Of a stretch of 31,189 bases of DNA, positions 24,497 to 31,189 are shown in pieces. Made by a program: the position numbers and the translations under genes. Under the pieces are notes generated by a model. That model worked only from the letters and a program-made list of their open reading frames with translations, had not been told where the DNA came from and ran no database searches. How positions within the stretch are numbered: the stretch's first letter is position 1; every line of letters starts with the position of its first letter. The DNA is from JBFHIJ01 sp041596515. GTDB lineage: Bacteria; Bacteroidota; Ignavibacteria; Kapaibacteriales; UBA2268. The stretch lies in the NCBI GenBank assembly GCA_041596515.1, contig JBFHIJ010000040.1, positions 1-31,189 of the forward strand, in the 5' to 3' direction.

Positions 24497-26149
24497 TTAC
24501 ATCATGCCGCCCATTCCACCCATACCGCCCATTCCACCCATGTCAGGCATACCAGGCATTCCACCTTTTTCTTCAGGTTTGTCAACGATTGTAGCTTCTG
24601 TAGTCAATAGTAGACCTGAAACTGAAGCTGCATTTTCCAAAGCAACGCGAGACACTTTAGTAGGGTCAATAACGCCTGCTTCGTACATGTTGCAGAATTC
24701 ATCAGTTCTTGCATTATAACCGAAAGCATCTTTGCCTTCTTTGATTTTATGCACGATAACTGAAGCTTCTAAGCCTGCATTAGTAACGATTTGGCGAATT
24801 GGTTCTTCAATTGCTCTGCGGATGATATTCATACCGGTAGTTTCATCATCGTTTTCGCCTTTCATTTCACCTAATTTTTCAATTACGCGAATGTAAGCAA
24901 CGCCACCACCAGGTACGATACCTTCTTCAACTGCAGCGCGAGTTGCATGAAGAGCATCTTCTACGCGAGCTTTTTTCTCTTTCATTTCTACTTCTGTAGC
25001 AGCACCGATTCTGATTACTGCAACACCACCAGCTAATTTAGCAAGGCGTTCTTGTAATTTTTCACGATCGTAGTCAGAAGTTGATTTTTCGATTTGAGTT
25101 TTGATTTCATTAACTCTTCTTTTGATATCATCAGAAGCGCCAGCACCTTCTACGATAGTAGTGTTATCTTTGTCGATAGTGATGCGTTTAGCAGTACCAA
25201 GTTCAGCAAGTGTAGCAGCTTCTAATTTGTAGCCTTTTTCTTCGCTGATAACAGTAGCGCCGGTAAGAACTGCGATATCTTCAAGCATAGCTTTACGGCG
25301 GTCACCGAAACCTGGAGCTTTAACAGCAGCAACTTTCAATGTACCACGCAATTTGTTAACTACTAAAGTAGCTAATGCTTCGCCTTCCAAATCTTCAGAG
25401 ATAATCAAAAGACCACGACCTGACTGAGATGTTTTTTCAAGAACAGGAAGAAGCTCTTTGATGTTAGATATTTTTTTATCATAGATTAGAATATATGGAT
25501 CTTCTAAAACTGTTTCCATAGTGTCAGCATCAGTGATGAAGTAAGGAGAAAGGTAACCGCGGTCGAACTGCATACCTTCAACAGTATCCATTTCAGTTTC
25601 AGTACCTTTTGCTTCTTCTACAGTGATAACACCGTCTTTACCAACTTTTTCCATAGCTTCTGCAATCAATTCGCCGATAGTATTATCGTTGTTAGCAGAG
25701 ATAGAGCCAACTTGAGCTATTTCTTTTTTGCCTTCTACGTCGCGAGAAAGTAGAGCTAACTCAGCAGTAACTAATTTTACAGCTTTGTCGATACCGCGTT
25801 TCAAATCCATAGGATTTGCACCGGCAGTAACGTTTTTCAAACCTTCACGGTAGATAGCTTGAGCTAGTACAGTAGCAGTAGTAGTACCGTCACCTGCTAC
25901 GTCAGAAGTTTTAGAAGCAACTTCGCGAACCATGTTAGCGCCCAAGTTTTCGATTGGATCTTCCAATTCAACTTCTTTAGCAACAGTTACACCATCTTTA
26001 GTAACAGTTGGTGCACCAAATTTTTTATCTATAATAACATTACGACCTTTAGGGCCTAAAGTAACTTTTACAGTATCTGCAAGTTTGTCCACACCTATTT
26101 TAAGGATAGAACGAGCTTCTACATCAAATTTGATGATTTTTGCACCCAT
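24497..26149 (-). CDS. groEL: Chaperonin GroEL (Hsp60)
   Basis: A 550-aa protein that forms the double heptameric ATP-driven folding chamber with GroES. Family landmarks are plain: VTLGPKGRNVIIDKKFGAPT, VTKDGVTVAKEVELEDPIEN, VAGDGTTTATVLAQAI (nucleotide-binding DGTTT), EDLEGEALATLVVNKLRGT, AVKAPGFGDRRKAMLEDIA and EEGIVPGGGVAYIR. The C-terminus is the Gly-Met tail (GGMPGMPDMGGMGGMGGMGG) that projects into the cavity. GGAG lies 8 nt before the ATG. The gene is 43 nt after groES in the same operon and ends in a strong terminator. Control is by the CIRCE element upstream of groES. Confidence 0.99.
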   Translation of the reverse strand: MGAKIIKFDVEARSILKIGVDKLADTVKVTLGPKGRNVIIDKKFGAPTVTKDGVTVAKEVELEDPIENLGANMVREVASKTSDVAGDGTTTATVLAQAIYREGLKNVTAGANPMDLKRGIDKAVKLVTAELALLSRDVEGKKEIAQVGSISANNDNTIGELIAEAMEKVGKDGVITVEEAKGTETEMDTVEGMQFDRGYLSPYFITDADTMETVLEDPYILIYDKKISNIKELLPVLEKTSQSGRGLLIISEDLEGEALATLVVNKLRGTLKVAAVKAPGFGDRRKAMLEDIAVLTGATVISEEKGYKLEAATLAELGTAKRITIDKDNTTIVEGAGASDDIKRRVNEIKTQIEKSTSDYDREKLQERLAKLAGGVAVIRIGAATEVEMKEKKARVEDALHATRAAVEEGIVPGGGVAYIRVIEKLGEMKGENDDETTGMNIIRRAIEEPIRQIVTNAGLEASVIVHKIKEGKDAFGYNARTDEFCNMYEAGVIDPTKVSRVALENAASVSGLLLTTEATIVDKPEEKGGMPGMPDMGGMGGMGGMGGMM

Positions 26150-26192
26150 TTCATTTTCTCCAATTTAAATTATTCAATTTTAACAAAACAAA

Positions 26193-26480
26193 TTAGTCAT
26201 TGATAACAGCGAATACGTCACTTTCGCGCATCATTAATAGTTCCTCTCCGTCCACGTTGATTTCAGTACCGGAGTATTTGCCATAAAGCACTTTGTCACC
26301 GACTTTTACTTGCATTTCAATCATGTTACCGTTTTCCACTTTGCCTTTGCCCGCAGCAACTATTTCGCCCTGCATTGGTTTTTCTTTTGCAGTGTCCGGT
26401 AAAATAATACCGCCTTTAGTTGTTTCCTCTGCTTCTGCAGGTTTTACTATGATGCGATCATGCAATGGTTGTAGCGTCAT
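26193..26480 (-). CDS. groES: Co-chaperonin GroES (Hsp10)
   Basis: The start at 26480 gives 95 aa (MTLQPLHDRIIVKPAEAEE), the normal GroES length. GGGAGA lies 7 nt before it; the in-frame ATG at 26486 leaves only 1 nt, and the TTG at 26495 has no site. The mobile loop that docks on GroEL is EAEETTKGGIILPDTAKEKP. Later motifs are VGDKVLYGKYSGTEI and LLMMRESDVFAVI. It caps the GroEL chamber as a heptamer. It is the first gene of the groESL operon. Confidence 0.98.
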   Translation of the reverse strand: MTLQPLHDRIIVKPAEAEETTKGGIILPDTAKEKPMQGEIVAAGKGKVENGNMIEMQVKVGDKVLYGKYSGTEINVDGEELLMMRESDVFAVIND

Positions 26481-26487
26481 CTTCATT

Positions 26488-26493
26488 TCTCCC
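26488..26493 (-). promoter_or_regulatory. Shine-Dalgarno deciding the groES start
   Basis: GGGAGA on the minus strand is 7 nt from ATG 26480 but only 1 nt from ATG 26486, so 26480 is preferred. Confidence 0.65.
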
Positions 26494-26535
26494 AATATTT
26501 TTGCTTACCAATGATATAATACTTTTGATTAAATG

Positions 26536-26562
26536 TTAGCACTCTTCTTTTGCGAGTGCTAA
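26536..26562 (-). promoter_or_regulatory. CIRCE operator (HrcA binding site)
   Basis: TTAGCACTC-N9-GAGTGCTAA is an exact match to the CIRCE inverted repeat. It lies 56 nt upstream of the groES start and just after the predicted promoter. HrcA should repress groESL here and release it on heat shock. The hrcA gene is not in the window. Confidence 0.97.
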
Positions 26563-26574
26563 AACTATAACGCA

Positions 26575-26604
26575 AATATAAAATATTTATTGCTATAGTT
26601 CCAA
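26575..26604 (-). promoter_or_regulatory. Predicted groESL promoter
   Basis: TTGGAA (26604-26599) and TATATT (26580-26575) are 18 nt apart on the minus strand. TATATTTG also fits the Bacteroidota -7 pattern TAnnTTTG. The start of transcription would fall just before CIRCE. The remaining gap to 26924 is AT-rich, with nothing else recognised. Confidence 0.55.
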
Positions 26605-26924
26605 GAAAATTTTTATATAGAATAATTTTTATTATAAGAAACATTTCCACTGAAGAGCTGAATGTCTACTAAACCTTATAACAAGTAATAAATACACCTA
26701 CGGACATGTGCTTTTTGATACTTCAACGTATTCTATATTGATTGGAAATCGTTAAGTCAATAAAACTTCAAAATTAATTATATATATATGCAGCATATAA
26801 ACTATAATTATTTAACTTTATTTATATTCTTTCGTGGCAATATATTTGTTTTTGTTTCGATTTTATTGTTAAATTTGCATTGTTCAATCTAATAAACGCT
26901 AAATGATTAGGGAGTATATATAAC

Positions 26925-27383
26925 ATGGCATTATCAAAAGTATCAGTTTGTTGTGAAGTGAAAGATACATTTCGCACAGAAGTTACAGCTTCTCATAATT
27001 TCATTATTGATCAGCCCAAAGCCGGCGGTGGCAGTGATGAAGGGCCAAACCCATTAGAAGTATTTTTAAGCTCTTTAGGTGGATGCATTTGTGCTATCGG
27101 TAGAATTATAGCTATCCAAAAGAAAATGGACGTTAGAAGCATTAAATGTCAAGTAGAAGGCGACATTGACAAAAGTGTTCTTATGGGTAAAAGCACGGAT
27201 AATAGAGCTGGCTTTACTGAAATCAGAACTTTTGTAAATATCGATGCTGACATGACACAAAAAGAAAAAGAAGAATACTTGGAAGAAATTGAAGCTCGTT
27301 GCCCTATCGCAGATAATATTTTAAATCTTTCTACAATTAAACCAGTAGTTGTCTCAGCCGAAGAAGTTGCAGCCAAAAACTAA
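26925..27383 (+). CDS. OsmC/Ohr-family protein
   Basis: A 152-aa cytosolic protein of the OsmC superfamily, whose members reduce organic or fatty-acid hydroperoxides with a Cys pair. Cys54 lies in SSLGGCICAIGRI and Cys126 in EARCPIADN, the two redox positions of the family. GGGSDEGPNPLEVFLSSLGGC is the typical lead-in. Cys56 next to the first catalytic Cys is an extra. It belongs to the broader OsmC/YhfA-like group rather than clear Ohr or OsmC, so the substrate is open. GGGAG is upstream of the ATG. A strong terminator follows at 27413-27450, making a single-gene unit. Confidence 0.92.
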   Translation: MALSKVSVCCEVKDTFRTEVTASHNFIIDQPKAGGGSDEGPNPLEVFLSSLGGCICAIGRIIAIQKKMDVRSIKCQVEGDIDKSVLMGKSTDNRAGFTEIRTFVNIDADMTQKEKEEYLEEIEARCPIADNILNLSTIKPVVVSAEEVAAKN

Positions 27384-27412
27384 TATGATCTCCAATCTAT
27401 TGTGGAAAAACG

Positions 27413-27450
27413 AAGAAGCCTGTCATTATTTGACAGGCTTCTTTTGTTAT
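27413..27450 (+). terminator. Intrinsic terminator after the osmC-family gene
   Basis: AAGAAGCCTGTCA (27413-27425) pairs perfectly over 13 bp with TGACAGGCTTCTT (27431-27443), 5-nt loop, T-rich end. Confidence 0.92.
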
Positions 27451-27576
27451 TTCGGAGACTAAACTAAATTCAAATATAACGAATCTTATATCCTTTATAA
27501 ATATTAACATTATGAATGTAGATATATTAAATTCATTTATACATATTTCACAATAAAAAATGATTACATTCTTATA

Positions 27577-27617
27577 TTTTAGTATATTGCTATATGGTAT
27601 TTTTTAGTATATTGCTA
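27577..27617. repeat. Pair of 16-bp direct repeats upstream of the octaheme cytochrome
   Basis: TTTTAGTATATTGCTA occurs at 27577-27592 and 27602-27617, a 25-bp period. A third partial form (TTAGTATAATAC) follows at once. The pair sits about 145 nt before the cytochrome gene, in an otherwise AT-rich 377-nt gap whose start holds the terminator at 27413. It could be a two-site regulator binding region. No known consensus was matched. Confidence 0.55.
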
Positions 27618-27760
27618 CTTAGTATAATACTTCTATTTATAAGTATTGAGACGATATGCAATTAACACATTTCTGATTTGAGGCACGGGAAAAATAGATT
27701 GGCAAATCTATTGCTGAATTTTAGGAATAATATTTTTTATCTGGATATAGGGAGTCTTTT

Positions 27761-29179
27761 ATGAAATTAAAACTTATTGTAACGTTTGCGTTACTATTAG
27801 CCGGTACTTTTGGCATGTTTAGCTTCACACAAAGTGAAGAAGCTACTGCTGAAAAGCACGACCACTCCGAATATTTTGAATCTGCTTTCGCTACTCCTCA
27901 GGATGTAACAAAAGCTTGCATGGAATGCCACGAAGAAGAGACGGCAAACTTCATGAAATCTCGTCACTGGAATTGGCTTGGTGACGAATTTGAAGTTGAA
28001 GGTAAAGGTAAAATGCGCCTTGGCAAGAAGAATATCATTAATAACTTCTGTATCGCAGTTTCTTCTAACGAGCCACGATGCACAAGCTGCCACCCCGGTT
28101 ACGGCTGGAAAGATAATACTTTTGACTTTACTAAATCTGAAAATATTGACTGCTTAGTTTGTCACGACCAGACAGGCACTTACAAAAAAACTCCAACTGC
28201 CGCCGGTATGCCGGACCCGAGTGTAGATTTATTGGCAGTTGCTAAATCAGTTGGCAAATCTTCTGTGAATAATTGCGGTTCCTGTCACTTCAATGGTGGT
28301 GGTGGTGCGTCCGTTAAGCATGGTGATTTAGACCCGTCTCTTTTGCAAAAAGATAAAAATGTAGATGTCCACATGGGCGGTCAGGATATGACTTGTGTAG
28401 ATTGCCACACTGCTTCTGATCATAAAATTAGTGGTGCCGGTCACGCTTCTACGGCTTCAGGAACTAATCATATCTCTTGCCAAAACTGCCACGAAGGCAC
28501 TGAAATTCATAAAAATAAAAAGATAAATGCGCATATGGAAGCTTTAGCTTGCGAATCTTGCCATATTCCTAGTATTGGTAAAATCAATGCTACTAAGACT
28601 TGGTGGGACTGGTCTACTGCCGGGCAAAGAGAAGATGAAAAAGGACCTGACGGTCATACAGTATACGCTAAGAAAAAAGGCGATTTTAAATGGGAAAGCA
28701 ACGTAGTTCCTACTTATGCATGGACTAATGGGCAATTAGACTATTACTTAATGGGTGATAAAGTTGATGACACTAAAGTGGTCGAACTTAATAAGATGAA
28801 AGGTGATATTTCAGACCCTAAATCTAAATTAGCTCCATTTAAAGTAATGCGAGGCAAGCAACCTTACGACCCTGTAAATAAATATCTGATAGTACCGAAG
28901 CTATTTGGGAAAGGTGGCTACTGGAAAACTTATGACTGGGTTGCTGCTTCTGAGTTAGGTATGAATAGCGTTGGACTTGAGTTTTCAGGGAAAGTAGATT
29001 TTATTGAAACTGCTATGTACTGGCCTCAAAATCATGGTGTAGTTCCTAAGAAAAAAGCACTAAAATGTATGGATTGCCATGGCAGCAAAGCTACAAGAAT
29101 TAACTGGGAAGCTTTAGGCTACACAAACGGTGACCCAATGAAAAAAGGTGGCAGAGTAAAAAATAAATTAGTTAAATAG
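27761..29179 (+). CDS. Octaheme c-type cytochrome, tetrathionate reductase (OTR) family
   Basis: A 472-aa periplasmic protein with signal peptide MKLKLIVTFALLLAGTFGMF. Eight CxxCH haem sites are seen: residues 53-57 (CMECH), 107-111 (CTSCH), 131-135 (CLVCH), 172-176 (CGSCH), 212-216 (CVDCH), 240-244 (CQNCH), 264-268 (CESCH) and 436-440 (CMDCH). The segment NNFCIAVSSNEPRCTSCHPG matches, by recall, the octaheme OTR family (TIGR04315) of Shewanella. There the active-site haem has a Lys ligand, and the enzyme reduces tetrathionate, nitrite and hydroxylamine in vitro. The true role here is open. AGGGAG precedes the ATG. No quinol partner gene is adjacent, so electrons must come from elsewhere. The terminator at 29203 closes the unit. 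Confidence 0.93.
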   Translation: MKLKLIVTFALLLAGTFGMFSFTQSEEATAEKHDHSEYFESAFATPQDVTKACMECHEEETANFMKSRHWNWLGDEFEVEGKGKMRLGKKNIINNFCIAVSSNEPRCTSCHPGYGWKDNTFDFTKSENIDCLVCHDQTGTYKKTPTAAGMPDPSVDLLAVAKSVGKSSVNNCGSCHFNGGGGASVKHGDLDPSLLQKDKNVDVHMGGQDMTCVDCHTASDHKISGAGHASTASGTNHISCQNCHEGTEIHKNKKINAHMEALACESCHIPSIGKINATKTWWDWSTAGQREDEKGPDGHTVYAKKKGDFKWESNVVPTYAWTNGQLDYYLMGDKVDDTKVVELNKMKGDISDPKSKLAPFKVMRGKQPYDPVNKYLIVPKLFGKGGYWKTYDWVAASELGMNSVGLEFSGKVDFIETAMYWPQNHGVVPKKKALKCMDCHGSKATRINWEALGYTNGDPMKKGGRVKNKLVK

Positions 29180-29202
29180 TTTTATAGATAAATGTTAGAA
29201 CT

Positions 29203-29237
29203 AAGCAGAGAGTATATCATATTCTCTGCTTTTCTTT
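29203..29237 (+). terminator. Intrinsic terminator after the octaheme cytochrome
   Basis: AAGCAGAGA (29203-29211) pairs perfectly with TCTCTGCTT (29223-29231), followed by TTCTTTT. The hairpin overlaps the last codons of the convergent SDR gene. Confidence 0.8.
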
Positions 29238-30662
29238 TACCAGATTGCTCGCCATTCCGTCAAATACAAAATAGTGAAATGGCAAAACAGAGTACCAGTA
29301 CAGCCTTCCCATAAGTCCGTTTGGGCGAAATGTAGCAGTTTGGGTAAGTATATATTTGCCGTTTTCACGGACTATCTCAAACTCCAACCAAGCTTCACCG
29401 GGAAGCTTCATTTCTGCATATAGTAGAAGTCTTTTTTTCTCTTTATTTGAAACAATTACTCTCCAAAAGTCAAGTGCATCTCCGGCATTAATATCATGGC
29501 GGTTCGTTCTGCCTCGTCGAAGACCAACACCGCCCCATATTTTATCCATAAAGCCTCGGATAGACCAGAGCCAATCTGCGTAAAACCAACCTGTATCTCC
29601 ACCAATGCTCCACAGATTATCCATAGTTTTATGAACATCTAAAACTTCTTTACGGCGAATATCCTTAAACGTACCAAACTCCGGTACTTTTAGTACATCA
29701 TCCAAATGTGAGTATTTAGTTTCTTTGTTTATAGAGTCTTTCCATGAAGAAAGAACATTATCTTGATCAATCTTTTTGAATGCAAGAGCTACTGCTTCTT
29801 TATAACTGATTAAATGTATGTCTAATAAATCTTTGATTTTTCTTTCTGCACATACTACATCAATTTTCATTGAGTTGACCAGATTTACTGCTAAGGGGTA
29901 AGAAGTGGATGTAATAAAATATAGCCAATAGGATGAAAGGCGCGGAGTCATAATCGGCAAAGTTAAAATCAACCTCTTTAAGCCTCTTACTTCAGCATAT
30001 TGTAGCAGCATTTCTTTGTAATTCAGTACATCGTCGCTTCCAATATCAAAACTCTGATTATAAAAACGCTCATCTAAAGGTATTTTAGTTAGATACTCTA
30101 TTACATTTCTGATAGCTATAGGCTGACATCTACTTTGAAGCCAACGGGGAGTAATCATCATGGGCAGTTTTTCGCATATATCTCTGATAATCTCAAAAGA
30201 TGCAGAACCGGAACCAATTATAATACCAGCCCTAAGAGTAGTAAGAGCGGCTTTTGCTCCACTTAGCACAGATTCTACATTAAGCCGAGAACGCAAATGC
30301 TCGGAGAGCTTATCGGCATTGCTGATGCCACTAAGATAAAGAATATGTTTGCAACTTGTATTATCAAGAAGAGAAACAAAGTTTTCGGCAGCAAGAGTCT
30401 CTTTGTCTTCAAAATTGCTGACAGAACTACTCATCGCATGTATTAGGAAATAAGCTACATCAATATTCTCAGGTAAACTTTTATCCGGATTTTCTTCTAA
30501 AAAATCAATTTCAATCAGTTTAATTTGATTCTCCGGATATTTAGATTTATCAAACCTGGATATATCCCTCAGACAGCAATAAATAGTATGCCCCTGTTCA
30601 ATTAGAACGGGGAGAAGTCGCTTGCCAATATAGCCATTCGCACCTGTTAGAAGTATATTCAT
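29217..30662 (-). CDS. NAD(P)-binding SDR-family protein with DUF2867 domain
   Basis: A 481-aa cytosolic protein. The start at 30662 (MNILLTGANGYIGKRLLPVL) places the Rossmann motif TGANGYIG at residues 6-13, the usual distance from the N-terminus; the upstream start at 30686 adds eight residues not expected in the family. Residues 1-290 form an atypical extended SDR (NmrA-like), with LIEIDFLEE, VAYFLIHAMSS, ILYLSGIS and LRAGIIIGSGSASFEII. From about 320 to the end is a DUF2867 domain (WSIGGDTGWFYADWLWSIRG, GDALDFWRV, GEAWLEFEI, FRPNGLMGRLYWYSVLPFHY). This fusion is common and annotated only as an oxidoreductase. Substrate unknown. It lies downstream of the repeat array and the restriction-modification gene, in the same direction. 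Confidence 0.92.
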   Translation of the reverse strand: MNILLTGANGYIGKRLLPVLIEQGHTIYCCLRDISRFDKSKYPENQIKLIEIDFLEENPDKSLPENIDVAYFLIHAMSSSVSNFEDKETLAAENFVSLLDNTSCKHILYLSGISNADKLSEHLRSRLNVESVLSGAKAALTTLRAGIIIGSGSASFEIIRDICEKLPMMITPRWLQSRCQPIAIRNVIEYLTKIPLDERFYNQSFDIGSDDVLNYKEMLLQYAEVRGLKRLILTLPIMTPRLSSYWLYFITSTSYPLAVNLVNSMKIDVVCAERKIKDLLDIHLISYKEAVALAFKKIDQDNVLSSWKDSINKETKYSHLDDVLKVPEFGTFKDIRRKEVLDVHKTMDNLWSIGGDTGWFYADWLWSIRGFMDKIWGGVGLRRGRTNRHDINAGDALDFWRVIVSNKEKKRLLLYAEMKLPGEAWLEFEIVRENGKYILTQTATFRPNGLMGRLYWYSVLPFHYFVFDGMASNLVKEKQRI

Positions 30663-30704
30663 ATATATAGCGACGAGGTAAAACAATTATATTGATGAAG
30701 TTCA

Positions 30705-30906
30705 GGGGTCTGTCCTGCAACCGTGGGTTTAACCTGTTCTTCAACCCCGGGGTTAACCCCGGGGTCGATTAGATTACTTCCGGGGTTCTGCCCTGCAACC
30801 CTGGGGTTCTGCTTTACAACCCTGGGGTTCTGCCCTGCAACCCTGGGGTTCTGCTTTACAACCCTGGGGTTCTGCCCTGCAGCCCCGGGGTTAACCCCGG
30901 GGTCTT
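30705..30906. repeat. 21-bp tandem array flanked by CCCCGGGG palindromes
   Basis: Five contiguous 21-bp units run from 30782 to 30886. Each is GGGGTT, then 9 nt, then AACCCT (last unit AGCCCC). The 9-nt parts alternate strictly CTGCCCTGC, CTGCTTTAC, CTGCCCTGC, CTGCTTTAC, CTGCCCTGC, so there is a 42-bp higher-order period. Perfect 20-bp palindromes CCCCGGGGTTAACCCCGGGG lie on both sides (30745-30764 and 30883-30902). A degenerate unit is at 30705-30724. The array fills the gap between the restriction-modification gene and the SDR gene. Confidence 0.9.
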
Positions 30907-30933
30907 TAGTACTACTATTACGGTCTTCTGGTT

Positions 30934-31189
30934 TTACACCCCTTTCTCTACTATCTCAATCTCATCATCTGTCAGCTCATATAGATTATATACCATGCGG
31001 TCTATTTCTTTATCAGTCTGCTCTATGACATCTGCAATCTCTTGCGCTTTCTTTTGCTTCATCTCAAATAGCTCTGTCCATTCCATTTCCTCTGCAAGTG
31101 AGAGTTTTACTTTTGTTTTTTTGCTCGCAACAGTGGGGGACGGCTTTACAACCGTGGGGTTAACCCCACGGTCGAGTTTTTTTATTACA
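30934..31189 (-). CDS. C-terminus of a type II (IIG-like) restriction-modification DNA methyltransferase, partial
   Basis: The frame is open from the window edge to a TAA at 30934-30936, 84 residues plus stop; the N-terminal part is outside. The end reads EIDRMVYNLYELTDDEIEIV, preceded by KLSLAEEMEWTELFEMKQKK. From family knowledge this helical hairpin ending closes many Eco57I/TaqI-like methyltransferase-specificity proteins and BREX/PglX-like enzymes (compare 'EIDRLVYELYGLTEEEI'). The catalytic NPPY motif would be further upstream and cannot be seen. Unusually, residues just before (DRGVNPTVVKPSPTV) are encoded by the palindrome at 31151-31172 and a 21-nt unit of the nearby array, read in frame. 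It may be intact or a pseudogene upstream. Confidence 0.75.
   Translation of the reverse strand, partial: VIKKLDRGVNPTVVKPSPTVASKKTKVKLSLAEEMEWTELFEMKQKKAQEIADVIEQTDKEIDRMVYNLYELTDDEIEIVEKGV
31135..31172. repeat. Dispersed palindrome, copy 3, with one array unit, inside a coding region
   Basis: The perfect 22-bp palindrome at 31151-31172 is identical to 15718-15739. Overlapping it, 31135-31155 fits one array unit (GGGGGA, CGGCTTTAC, AACCGT), whose 9-nt part differs from CTGCTTTAC at one base. On the minus strand both are read in frame in the restriction-modification gene. Confidence 0.85.

Noticed and set aside
26481..26495. Upstream groES starts at TTG 26495 and ATG 26486
   Set aside because: The spacing of GGGAGA fits only the ATG at 26480, which also gives the normal GroES N-terminus.
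30782..30902. The 21-bp array as a CRISPR
   Set aside because: Repeats are 12 nt and inserts only 9 nt, two inserts alternate rather than being unique, and no cas genes are near.
30723..31028. Plus-strand frame with a seven-residue repeat (LGFCPAT/LGFCFTT)
   Set aside because: It is a translation of the 21-bp array, lacks a ribosome site, and runs antisense into the better supported restriction-modification C-terminus.
1..31189. tRNA, rRNA, riboswitch or integrase/transposase genes
   Set aside because: None recognised by eye. In particular, no glycine riboswitch was seen before gcvT.

Overview
The window is AT-rich bacterial chromosome. It most resembles a member of the Bacteroidota/Ignavibacteriota/Kapaibacteriota part of the FCB group. 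The reasons are a secreted protein ending in a type IX secretion (T9SS) sorting domain with the 'NYPNPFN' signature, a PorE-like OmpA lipoprotein with PD40 repeats, many small outer-membrane barrels, and dispersed palindromes of a kind I recall from those genomes. Many genes have Shine-Dalgarno sequences (for example AAGGAG, GGGAG), which fits Ignavibacteria/Kapaibacteria-like lineages better than classical Bacteroidia. The phylum call is inference.

Layout. 1-5019 (minus): a secreted beta-propeller-like protein cut by the window edge, a CPBP membrane protease with a DUF3738-like tail, and a PorE-like lipoprotein. 5196-6452 (plus): a U32 peptidase-family protein. 6785-9143 (minus): three paralogous small barrels. 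9321-10421 (plus): gcvT. 10797-16168 (minus): an arsenic island reading arsR, a thioredoxin-like protein, arsP, arsF, arsG, arsC, an outer-membrane protein and acr3. 16443-20754 (plus): a purple-acid-phosphatase-like enzyme and a large T9SS-exported arylsulfotransferase/Lcl protein. 21062-24328 (plus): a two-gene unit of unknown envelope proteins, then a pentapeptide-repeat membrane protein. 24497-26480 (minus): groES-groEL under a perfect CIRCE operator. 26925-29179 (plus): an OsmC-family protein and an octaheme cytochrome c of the tetrathionate reductase family. 29217-30662 (minus): an NAD(P)-binding SDR/DUF2867 protein. 30934-31189 (minus): the C-terminal end of a restriction-modification enzyme, running off the window.

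The arsenic island is the clearest functional unit. A sigma70-like promoter with an inverted repeat just after its -10 box precedes arsR. The genes cover arsenate reduction (ArsC), arsenite export (ACR3), organoarsenical export (ArsP) and aromatic nitro/amino-arsenical handling (ArsF, ArsG). An outer-membrane protein with a vicinal Cys pair at its predicted mature N-terminus is translationally coupled to arsC. The only two long gaps in the island each carry a near-identical 22-bp palindrome.

The most unusual DNA is this palindrome family, core CCGTGGGGTTAACCCCACGG. It occurs twice in the ars island and once inside the reading frame of the restriction-modification gene. A derived CCCCGGGG version flanks a 21-bp tandem array at 30705-30906, where palindromic half-sites alternate with two 9-nt inserts. 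The same 21-nt unit also occurs next to the palindrome inside the coding region. This looks like a mobile or expanding palindromic element tolerated in frame. No tRNA, rRNA, CRISPR or transposase gene was recognised.
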